18,709 nt of DNA from Candidatus Hydrogenedentota bacterium. Its GTDB lineage: Bacteria; Hydrogenedentota; Hydrogenedentia; Hydrogenedentales; CAITNO01. The stretch covers positions 1 to 18,709 of the forward strand of contig SLFT01000451.1 of assembly GCA_007124105.1 (NCBI GenBank). The letters run 5' to 3'. Every line of letters starts with the position of its first letter. The first letter of the stretch is position 1. A program made the position numbers and the translations under genes. The notes beneath the pieces are model-generated. The model ran no database searches. It had not been told where the DNA came from and was given only the letters and a program-made list of their open reading frames with translations. Of the stretch, positions 1 to 8,200 are shown one piece after another.

Positions 1-54
1 ATGCCGCATCTACATTAACGCGCATCTCTTGATTTCCACGGCGTTTGGTTCAAC

Positions 55-81
55 GGTGGGTTCCGCTTCGCTTCATCCACC
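55..81. repeat. Short REP-like hairpin
   Basis: GGTGGGT at 55-61 pairs with ATCCACC at 75-81, giving a 7-bp stem with one G-U pair. Inside the loop, CG at 64-65 can pair with CG at 69-70. The shape (GGTGG ... CCACC) resembles intergenic palindromes scattered in many bacterial genomes. Only one copy is in the window, so its repetitive nature is inferred. Confidence 0.35.
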
Positions 82-150
82 AAAATTCAGACTTCCTGAT
101 CCGGTGGGAAATGCGTATGGCACTAATAAACAAACAAAAAGACTGAGCAA

Positions 151-229
151 AAAGGGACTGATGACGAAATAGCCGTCAGTAACGAAGAATTCAGGCCTTT
201 TGCTGCCATTGGCTATTCGTTGTCCCTTT
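151..229. repeat. Imperfect long inverted repeat
   Basis: AAAGGGAC (151-158) is the reverse complement of GTCCCTTT (222-229). CGAAATAGCC (165-174) pairs with GGCTATTCG (211-219) with one bulged A. Together they could form a two-part stem around a loop of about 36 nt. It lies beyond the 3' end of the minus-strand ATPase gene. It could be a structured 3' region or the remnant of a small element; nothing decides between these. Confidence 0.35.
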
Positions 230-308
230 CTTGCGGCCTTACGCGAAGATGACTTAAAAAAAGTGCCAACAGGGGGGGCTACGTTAGCGCCATTCGTGAC
301 AGTCCTTA

Positions 309-1472
309 TTACTGAGCAGTGAGGCGGTGCCAGAGATCGTCCGCATCCAGTGGATTGGAACTGTCCACGTCGTGGAACAGGAGCGATTGTGTACCGTCAT
401 ACAGGACTGCGCCGGTCGCGCATTGTTCCTGACTGCACTGTCGGAACCGTTCTATTCCCCTCACAAATTCCGGCGAGAAGGTGGCCGCAGACTTGATTTC
501 CACGGGATAAAGTGTGCCGCCTTCGCGAATAAGCAAATCCACTTCGACGCCATGAGAATCCCTGAAGAAATACAGTTCCGGGCGAATCCCTTTGTTGCAG
601 GCACTCTTGATAATTTCGGTAATGACGAGATTCTCGTACAGGCTGCCGCGCAGGGGGTCGCGTGCGGCTTGCGTTGCGTTATGAATGCCCAGCAGAAATG
701 AAACAAGGCCCGTGTCGCTGAAATAGATTTTGGAGGATTTAATCACGCGCTTGCCAATGTTTTGAAAATAAGGGGGCAGCTCGAACAGGATATGGGAAGC
801 TTTCAGTACGCTTATCCAGTTTCTGATGGTGGTACTGGACACGCCCACATCATTTGACAGAGAGGCATAGTTCAGGAGTTGCCCGGTACGTCCGGCCAGC
901 AACAACAAGAACTTTTGGAATTGCGACAGGTCGCGCAGTTGGATAAGCGCTCGAACATCCCGTTCTACATAGGTTTGCACATAGTTATTGAAGAACCTGC
1001 GTGAACCAAGGTTTTTCTCGTGGGTCCGCGGAAATGCGCCGCGAACGATTAGCTCATAGGGCGTCCACTCTTGTTTGTAGCATCGCAACTCCGGCAGGGA
1101 AAAAGGCCACAGGGTCAGCAAAGCTGTTCGGCCGGCAAGGGATTGACTGATTGCTTCGTGAAGCTGGGGCTGATGACTTCCAGTGAGAATAAATTGGCCG
1201 GGGCGCTGTGCCGCGTCCACAATCCCTTGTAGATAGGACAGCAATATCGGAAGCCGTTGAATCTCATCCAAGACGGCGCCGTCCGGAAACTGAAGAAAAA
1301 AACCGCGTGGGTCTTCTTCCGCAGTCATTCGAATATCCGGGTCTTCCAAGGAAAGATATGGCTTGTCGGGGAAGGCCATCTGCACAAGTGTAGTCTTGCC
1401 TGATTGTCGCGGTCCCACGATGGTAACCACTGGATATTCCGATGCGGTCTGCATCAGTTCATCTGTAATCAT
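309..1472 (-). CDS. AAA+ ATPase with DUF4143 C-terminal domain
   Basis: A 387-residue protein of the AAA_14 plus DUF4143 ATPase family. The Walker A motif GPRQSGKTT is at residues 20-28, Walker B AVLDEIQ at about 66-72 and a sensor-like LTGSH at about 96-100. The DUF4143 part begins near YVERDV (168-173), includes a winged-helix-like stretch (about 195-235), and ends with D312...E325-x-K327, the PD-(D/E)XK-like pattern often seen at the end of this family. Catalytic activity of that end is not established. The ATG start has AGGA 8 nt upstream. Length is normal for the family. The gene stands alone, with a perfect dyad about 37-69 bp upstream of its start. These ATPases are common as isolated, probably transferred genes and their physiological role is mostly unknown. 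The family call is secure; the function is not. Confidence 0.93.
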   Translation of the reverse strand: MITDELMQTASEYPVVTIVGPRQSGKTTLVQMAFPDKPYLSLEDPDIRMTAEEDPRGFFLQFPDGAVLDEIQRLPILLSYLQGIVDAAQRPGQFILTGSHQPQLHEAISQSLAGRTALLTLWPFSLPELRCYKQEWTPYELIVRGAFPRTHEKNLGSRRFFNNYVQTYVERDVRALIQLRDLSQFQKFLLLLAGRTGQLLNYASLSNDVGVSSTTIRNWISVLKASHILFELPPYFQNIGKRVIKSSKIYFSDTGLVSFLLGIHNATQAARDPLRGSLYENLVITEIIKSACNKGIRPELYFFRDSHGVEVDLLIREGGTLYPVEIKSAATFSPEFVRGIERFRQCSQEQCATGAVLYDGTQSLLFHDVDSSNPLDADDLWHRLTAQ

Positions 1473-1991
1473 GCGTGTTATCCTGAACGATATCTTAGCG
1501 GTTTATGCGTGTAAATCGCAAGTTTGAATTACGATTTACACATAATCGGTGCCGCTTGTGCCGACAACACGGGCGTTCCTGTGGCCCTTTGCCCGGCGCT
1601 CGGGATGAGACGCAAGATATGCTCAGGCATGGTCCGCGCGGGGTGGTTGATTGGCGGCCCGGTAGAGGGCAACGACTTTTCCGGGGCGACTTCTGTCAGA
1701 ATAATTGTGGATGGCATCCCGCTCAAATCAAGGGGTACGCGATCGGTGTGTTCAAATCACAACGCCGCCAGTACGCGTTCACTTCTTGTCATGGTATGTT
1801 CTCGTGGTATTGTTCATTGGACAGAGTTATTCTTCGCGCGCCACCATACGCATACACGATGCGTGGGCGCAATTGTTACGCGCCTTTTGTTCAGTACCGG
1901 TTGCGCGTTATTGGTTGCACCGGTGTTTACGTTAGAATACGTGATTGACGTTATCCGTGGTGTCGCAGCGATTCATTGAGTCCGGAATGTT
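1473..1991. other. Intergenic region, about 520 bp, no convincing gene
   Basis: Apart from the dyad at 1509-1541 I see no feature here that I trust. Two overlapping plus-strand open frames (about 147 and 151 codons from 1505 and 1524) begin within the dyad, lack a ribosome binding site, are rich in Arg, Cys and His and show no recognisable domain. A weak -10-like TAGAAT at 1933-1938, with TTGGTT 16 bp upstream, could serve the long operon starting at 1992, but the match is poor. The stretch may contain decayed coding sequence. Confidence 0.5.
1509..1541. promoter_or_regulatory. Perfect 10-bp dyad, candidate operator of the ATPase gene
   Basis: GTGTAAATCG at 1509-1518 is the exact reverse complement of CGATTTACAC at 1532-1541, separated by 13 bp. 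On the minus strand a weak promoter can be drawn through it: TTGCGA (1521-1516), an 18-bp spacer and TAAGAT (1497-1492), just ahead of the AGGA of the ATPase gene. The left arm would then overlap the -35 and spacer, as expected of an autoregulatory site. The dyad is seen directly; the operator role and the promoter are inferred. Confidence 0.45.
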
Positions 1992-4900
1992 TTGTTTCTC
2001 AAGAAGCTGACAGGAACCTTGCGAAAAAGTAGCCGAATACATCTTATTGTGGACGTGGCGCTTGCGCTGACGCTTGCGCTGACGGGCGGGGTGTTTGCCT
2101 GGCGCATGTTCGACGCGCTGGGTGAGGACACCCTCGAATGGCGGTTCAGCGTTGTGCTGACAGCCTTTCCCGCGCCGGTGATGTTCGCCGCCGGGCGCGG
2201 CATGAACAACATTGACGTGAACATGATCCCGGAACTTGCGGCCTTCTACCGTAACGACGCGTCACGTTTCGACCCCGCGCTCATCCCCGACGACTATGAA
2301 GGCTATCCTTTTACCGACTCCTACTCGTACATGCATTTCTATCTGCTCTATGCCATAGGCTGGGCCTGGCGTCTGTTCGGCATTTCCTTTTTTTCCATTC
2401 ATTTGCTTTGCATTATTCTCTACGCCCTAATGATTGCCGCCTTATACGGCGTGTTCCGACTGGGCATGGGCCGCCCGTTGAGTGTTGTGGGCGCTGTGAC
2501 GGCGGCGGCGTCGCCGGCCTATCTGCTTTCCAGTCCGTCGTTGCGCGATTTCGGCAAAGCCCCGTTCATGATTTTGTGTTTCCTGTTGCTGGGCGTATTT
2601 CTCAAACACCGACACACACGCCGCGCGCTGGCAGCGTACGCGTTGCTCTACGGTCTGGTGGCGGGTGTGGGCTACGGTTTTCGACAGGACTTACTGATCG
2701 CCGTTCCCGCAGCCATTGTCAGCCTGCTCTTTTTTACGCGCGTGGAAGGAACACGCCCGCTGCTCACGCGGGCCGGCGCGTCGGCGCTGCTGCTTGTGGT
2801 GTTTCTCGTGGTCGCGTCGCCGGTAATGCGCGGTGTGCGCCTGGACAAGGGTTCCGCGTCGGGACAGGCATTCACACAGGGCGTATCCGAGATCATGGAA
2901 GACCGCATGGACTTCGGTCACGCCTCGTACTCCATGCACCATCATTACAGCGACTATTTTGATTTCACCGTTGTAAACAACTACGCGCGCCGCGCCGGCT
3001 ATACGACGCCTATGCAAGGACATCTTACTGCGGGACACGGCGAAGCGAGCGGCAAATACATGCGCGAGGTCATGGGGCTTGTACCTGCGGACATGTTTTC
3101 CCGGGGATTGGCGTCACTGACGGCGCTGTCGTCGGTGAACGCGGACGCCGCACGGGAAGCGGCAACCATTACACAACCCCACGGCGATTTGCTGCGGCGC
3201 CGGGCCGACCGCTACCGGTTTCTGGGCGCGCATTTCGAGCGGTGGGGCCTGGTCTACGCGTTAGCGGCGCTGCTTGTACTAAGTATTTCAAACCTGCGTC
3301 TTGGCATTGCTGCGGCGCTGTTGTGTATCTATTTCGGCGCCTATCCAAGCCTGTTGTACGAGTTCAGGCATTTCTTCCATCTTGCGTTTGTCCCCTACTG
3401 GGCGGCGGGTTATCTCGTGTCTAAAGGTTGTCGTCAACTAATGTGGCTGGCAAAAACGCTGTATAAGAAAGACTATACAGCGTTACGCCCCCAACGCTGT
3501 CTGAAGAAGACAGCGTTGGGCGTCGCTTTTGTCGCTGTTGTCATTGTGGCGCTTGGGCTTACCCTGGTCGTATTACGCGCGGCACAACAACGGCGTATGG
3601 ACCGCTTCGTTGCCCTTTATGCCGATGCCGCACTGACGCCCGTGGAAACGACCTGGAGCGGTGCCGACGACCGGTTGTTGCTGCGTCCCGCAGAACCCTT
3701 GCCCGGGCTGTTGGCAACAGCGACACTGCCCGTTTTTGAAAGCGCGGGCGAATATCTCGCCCTGTCTCTGCGCCATACGGGATACCCATTGCACCTGCGC
3801 ATCCTTTACGAAGACAAGCCTATGGTGGACTTTTCGCAATGGAGTACACCCCAGCCCGGGTTGACGGGCGCCGAGGGAGATTACCTGTTTTTCTTTCCTG
3901 TGTACGAACTGGTCTGGCCGGGCGATACCGAAGCGCGACGCGGCAGTTTCACGGGGTTGCTGATTCCCGAACAACATCGCCAGGCCGTCAAGGGCTTGTA
4001 TCGCGTGACAAACAGCGACGCCTTTTCACTGTGGCCTTTTGTGGCCTTGCCCGAAGAGCGCGATGCGTTTCTGGCCCATAAGACCGGCCCCTTCGAGCGT
4101 TTTTTCGCAACGGCGCGTGTCGAACTGCGCGCATTCTTCGGTTGGAACCGTCGCGCCACGCTGGCGGGTTACCTGCGCTTGATCCGTCGCTATCCGGGCT
4201 ATGCGCCATTCGAGACGCGCGCCATGGACTATATCCGTCGTTCCCGTTGCCCTGAAGAAGCGCTCGCGCTGTGGTCGCTTCTCCTTGACGCTTTCCCGCA
4301 TGTATATATGGCGGCGGCGGCGGATGTGGACACATTACTGGAGCAGGTGGGTGTGGACATCGAGGAGACGCCTCATCTGGCGCCGGCCGATCCCTGGTCT
4401 TTGACCCGGCGCGGTCTCCAACTGGAAAAAGAAGGGCGTTTCGAGGAAGCGGCGGACTTGTATCGCGCTGCCCTTGCCGAGGCGCCAAACCTGATGTTCG
4501 CCGCCGAGAACCTGGACAATTATCTGCAACAGCGCCAGGACGCGGCAGCGCGGATTGCCGCCTGGGACGCCATCCGTATGCGCCATCCGGAAGCGGGGTT
4601 GCCTGAACTGTTTTACGGGATGGCGTTGCGCGGCGCGGGACAACTGGACGCTGCTGCGGCATGTTTTGAGGCAATGATCGAAAATCGCCCGGGCTACAGC
4701 GAGGACGCGCAGCTGCAACTGGCGGCCACCAACATTATGCGCGGCGGCGAACACGCCGGAATGGCGCTGCTCATGAAGACCCTTGAAGAACAGCCCGAGA
4801 AAAGGAGAACGGCCGCCACGGCCTGCAACGAAGCGGGTCGTTATCTTATGGAACAGGGCTCGTATGACGAGGCGGCAGCGGTGTTCGGCATGGCTTGCGA

Positions 4901-5276
4901 CTTTTATCAGGACGATTTGTGGTCGTGCGTGGCCCGCGGTGAGGCGCTCGCCGCCGCCGGCAATGTGACCGAAGCCCGGGAAACGTATATCGCCATATTG
5001 CTTCAAGCGCCCGAGTCGCCTTACACGGCGCATCATTTGGACGCGTTGTACGAAGATGACGCGGCAAGTCGTATAGAACGCTGGCGTATGTTGACGGAAA
5101 CCCATCCGGGGGCGGCTGTGCCCCGCGCGTATCTGGGCCGCGCGTACGAGGAAGCAGGTGAGGCTGAAGCCGCACTGGAAGCGTACACCGAAGCGTTACG
5201 CCTGAACCCGTCCCTGGACGATGCCCGTGCGGGCGTGGAACGGTTAAACTCCGCAGCCGCTCCGGAAGGACGCTAA
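1992..5276 (+). CDS. GT-C-like multi-spanning membrane protein with C-terminal TPR region
   Basis: A 1094-residue protein. Residues 1-530 carry about ten hydrophobic helices: one near 17-37, then a polar loop with acidic residues (about 41-110), then helices at roughly 113-155, 163-205, 212-250, 262-278, 417-475 and 508-530. This layout resembles integral-membrane GT-C (GT39/ArnT-like) glycosyltransferases, but I see no decisive catalytic motif. Residues 531-790 form a probably extracytoplasmic domain I do not recognise. Residues 795-1094 are TPR repeats, with W802 and W977 marking two copies of a composite unit shared with the next gene. The start is TTG, because the nearby ATG at 1987 is out of frame and soon stops; upstream GGA is weak. 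It is the first gene of a coupled pair. Two perfect palindromes interrupt it at codons 488-510. The membrane plus TPR architecture is secure; the transferase role is tentative. Confidence 0.8.
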   Translation: MFLKKLTGTLRKSSRIHLIVDVALALTLALTGGVFAWRMFDALGEDTLEWRFSVVLTAFPAPVMFAAGRGMNNIDVNMIPELAAFYRNDASRFDPALIPDDYEGYPFTDSYSYMHFYLLYAIGWAWRLFGISFFSIHLLCIILYALMIAALYGVFRLGMGRPLSVVGAVTAAASPAYLLSSPSLRDFGKAPFMILCFLLLGVFLKHRHTRRALAAYALLYGLVAGVGYGFRQDLLIAVPAAIVSLLFFTRVEGTRPLLTRAGASALLLVVFLVVASPVMRGVRLDKGSASGQAFTQGVSEIMEDRMDFGHASYSMHHHYSDYFDFTVVNNYARRAGYTTPMQGHLTAGHGEASGKYMREVMGLVPADMFSRGLASLTALSSVNADAAREAATITQPHGDLLRRRADRYRFLGAHFERWGLVYALAALLVLSISNLRLGIAAALLCIYFGAYPSLLYEFRHFFHLAFVPYWAAGYLVSKGCRQLMWLAKTLYKKDYTALRPQRCLKKTALGVAFVAVVIVALGLTLVVLRAAQQRRMDRFVALYADAALTPVETTWSGADDRLLLRPAEPLPGLLATATLPVFESAGEYLALSLRHTGYPLHLRILYEDKPMVDFSQWSTPQPGLTGAEGDYLFFFPVYELVWPGDTEARRGSFTGLLIPEQHRQAVKGLYRVTNSDAFSLWPFVALPEERDAFLAHKTGPFERFFATARVELRAFFGWNRRATLAGYLRLIRRYPGYAPFETRAMDYIRRSRCPEEALALWSLLLDAFPHVYMAAAADVDTLLEQVGVDIEETPHLAPADPWSLTRRGLQLEKEGRFEEAADLYRAALAEAPNLMFAAENLDNYLQQRQDAAARIAAWDAIRMRHPEAGLPELFYGMALRGAGQLDAAAACFEAMIENRPGYSEDAQLQLAATNIMRGGEHAGMALLMKTLEEQPEKRRTAATACNEAGRYLMEQGSYDEAAAVFGMACDFYQDDLWSCVARGEALAAAGNVTEARETYIAILLQAPESPYTAHHLDALYEDDAASRIERWRMLTETHPGAAVPRAYLGRAYEEAGEAEAALEAYTEALRLNPSLDDARAGVERLNSAAAPEGR
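3455..3520. repeat. Tandem pair of perfect palindromes inside a coding region
   Basis: First hairpin: AACGCTGTATA (3455-3465) and TATACAGCGTT (3474-3484), 11 bp with an 8-nt loop. Second hairpin: CCCAACGCTGTCT (3490-3502) and AGACAGCGTTGGG (3508-3520), 13 bp with a 5-nt loop. They are 5 bp apart and all four arms share the 8-mer AACGCTGT or its complement. The reading frame is kept, adding a basic stretch at residues 488-510 between two membrane helices. No other copy of the 8-mer pair was found in the window. It resembles a REP-doublet or protein-tolerated palindromic element; a structural mRNA role is an alternative. Confidence 0.8.
5264..5270 (+). promoter_or_regulatory. Ribosome binding site inside the upstream gene
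   Basis: GGAAGGA lies within the last codons of the membrane-protein gene, 9 nt before the ATG at 5280, and the two genes are separated by only CCC. This placement indicates one transcript and probable translational coupling of the two TPR proteins. Confidence 0.75.
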
Positions 5277-5279
5277 CCC

Positions 5280-8200
5280 ATGAAGCGCTCGTTTCCCCTG
5301 ATAGTCCTATTGCCGGCGCTCTTCATGGCGGTGTCTGTTGTCGCGTCGGACAATGAGCACAACAACGGCCCAGGTGAAAGCGAATGCGACACTGCGGCCA
5401 TACTCGACCTGCGGGTTGAATATGCGGATGCGGAACTTGCCGGACTGACCGCGCCGCCGCCCGGCGTATATCTGTTTCAACCGGGAGACGGCGTTGTATT
5501 GCGCGCATACGGCCACGGCGATATCCCGGTGGAGGCTGTGTGGTCGGGAGACGTATCCGATGCAGGCCCCGTCTTGTTTGTGGACATGGACCATTCCAAG
5601 CGCATTACCGCAATTTTTCAGCGCGCCGACCAGTGGCCGGAAGAAGAGCCGCCTTGGTTCGATGTGCCCGAAAACAAAGACCTCTACGCATTCGTGGGAG
5701 GCGGCGACCTCTATGGCTGGTTTGCGGCGTCGCGGCATGAAGCGAAAGGCGCGGGAATCACCCATCTCACACATCAGGACGCCTTTCTCAGGCCAATTGC
5801 GCATTTCACATCGTTGAACCTCGAACACATCTTCTCCGGCGTAAAAGCGGACAATGACCGCACTGATTTCACGCCGCGCATTGATCCGATGCGCTTTCGC
5901 CTGGAGGGTCCCGGCTCGGTACGCGTACAATGGCCCGCAGAGGGGTCGTCGTGGGACCTGGAAGCGGAGATGACCTACCAATTCACCGGAATGGACGGGA
6001 TAGACATAGAATTTTCCGCAACTGTTGGCGACGAAACATTTCCACAAGGCTACGCGGGATTCATGTGGGCCACCTATCACAGCCATTTTACGGACCATGC
6101 CATCTTTTTCCCGGGCGTGTCCAATGGTCGGGAAGGGTGGACACGTTTCGGCCCGACGATTGCCGAGGATGATTTCGGCGGCACTGTCGCCTTCCAGAAC
6201 GCGACGGCGCTGCCCTACGAAGTCGGGGCCAACGTCTTCAATATTGTGACTTCCGAGGACATCTTCTTCACCAGACCCGTATACTATGGGCCACTTGACC
6301 TGTCGCTCTCTGAAAGCGGCCCACAGATGCCATTGACCTATATGATGATGTTCGACCAGGCGGCGCCCATACGCTTTGCCGTGTGGAACTGGGGCAACCC
6401 GCCCGAGGTCAGCGCGTGGGACTGGCAGTATATAATGCGGGACCCGCGCCCGGGAAAAAAGGCCGGCTACCGCGCGCGCATGGCCTGTGCGCCCCTGGAT
6501 GCGCCCCAGGACGTATTGCCATATTATGACGCGTGGCTTGAAACCCTCGGGGAAGACACAAACAGGGAAGAAAGCTCGGTTCCGCCTTATCCTGAGTTGC
6601 CAATTTACTGGTCGCCCGCAAGTCTTCTCTTTGATCCGTTGATAGTGGGCGCGTGTATTGAGCGGCATAACCCTGAGCAGGCTTTGGCGCTGTATAGAAA
6701 GATTCTGTTGACAATGCATGACGCGCCGCGCACGGCGGAACGGCTTGACTCGTTGCTTGCCCGAGAATACAGCGATGAACGGCGTATTGAGGAATGGCTG
6801 TATATCCGTCGTCATCATCAGCATGCTCCTGACTCGTGGTTGCTCCTGTTGCATTTGAGCAAGGCCTATCAGGCGGCGGGTGAACTGACCACCGCCAGTG
6901 AAATGGTCCGGTATGCGCTGGAAAAACATCCGGATGAGGCGCTCCTGTTGCTCTTATATGGCGAGTTGCTGTTTGAAACAGACGACGCCGTCGCCGCCCT
7001 GGGTTATCTTGAAAGGGCGGCGGCGCTAGACGACGATGTAGCGTCGCAAGCAGGGGCGTTAGTGGCAACGTACGCGGCGCAAGCGCTGGAAGACGGCGAG
7101 CCGGCGCGGGCGGAACAGTTATATCATCAAGCGGCGGCATTGGCGCCCGACGACCATTGGCACAAGGTGCGTCTCGCGGAGACCCTCGAAGCAATGGGAC
7201 GCGCGGAGGAAGCGGAAGCGTTATATGCCGAAGTATTACGCTGTGCGCCGGAATCCCCGTACACAGCGGCGGTCATTGATGACCGATACGTGGCGCGGGC
7301 AGACAGTGACGGCCGCATTCGGTTCTGGAAGGATATCCGGGCGCGGCAACCAGAGGCAATTACACCAATGCTGCATCTGGGCATAGCCCAGTATGACGCG
7401 GGGGATTATACCGCAGCGGAGACAACGCTCGAAGCCGGCTTGAAAGCAGCGCCGGACAACCCGCGTATCCGCTTTTATCTGGGCGCGGCGCGGTTGTGGT
7501 GCGATAATCTGGACGCCGCCTCGGCATATATCGAGACCGCCGCCGCCGAGGACCCGATACTGGAGGAACCGGCAGCAGCCGCCTTGGCAAAACGCGCGGC
7601 AGATGCTGTTGATGAAGGCGAGCACACGCTGGCCGAAGAATTGTACCGCAAGGCCGTACAACTGGCCCCCGGCCATGCCTGGTATCCCGTGTATCTCGGC
7701 GAAGCGCTGGAACAACAGGGCAAAGACGCGGAAGCGTTAGCCCTTTTTGTTAACGCCATGGTCGCCGCGCCGGAATCAGCGTATATTGCGGCGCTAATCA
7801 ACGCGCACTTTGACGCGCGCGAGGATGCCGCCGGGCGTATTGCCGCCTGGGAACAGATCGCGGCAGACGCGCCCGACGCACCGCTGCCGCGCTTGCACCT
7901 GGCGCGCGCTTGTTATGAAGGGGGCGCGTACCAACGCACGTTATCTGTTGTGAAAGAAACATCGCCGGAGCAGACATCGCCGGAGTTGACCTTGTACCGA
8001 TGCGCCGCCCAGTTGCATCTGGACGCTGTTGAGGAGGGCATAGCCTGTCTGCGCACCCTGGCGATCGAAACGCCCGGTTATCGTTCCCGGATAGGCGAAA
8101 CATTGGCGACACGCGCGGACAAGGCCCGGGAAGCGGGAAATCTGGCGCTGGCTGAACAGCTGTATGAGGCCGCCGCGGCGACGGCGCCCGACGATTTATG

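Larger units (their letters stand above)
1..308. other. Intergenic region without a gene
   Basis: No reading frame on either strand looks like a gene. The stretch holds a short REP-like hairpin near its left end and a larger imperfect inverted repeat in the middle, listed separately. A run of seven A on the plus strand (T on the minus strand) lies about 45 bases downstream of the minus-strand ATPase stop, but no stable GC stem sits directly before it, so I do not call an intrinsic terminator. Confidence 0.6.

Noticed and set aside
240..308. Intrinsic terminator of the ATPase gene
   Set aside because: A T-run exists on the minus strand but the only stem nearby is short, has a mismatch and is not adjacent to it.
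1505..1979. Two overlapping plus-strand open frames of about 150 codons
   Set aside because: No RBS, no recognisable domain, both begin within the dyad, and composition (many Cys, His, Arg) resembles non-coding frames.
3490..3530. Second coding palindrome as an intrinsic terminator
   Set aside because: It is within an intact reading frame and the stem is followed by CGTCGCTTTT rather than an immediate T-run.
5307..6929. Long minus-strand open frame (540 codons) opposite the secreted TPR gene
   Set aside because: The opposite strand has a signal peptide, RBS and repeat structure. The antisense translation is Arg/Gly/Pro-rich low-quality sequence, an expected shadow in GC-rich DNA.
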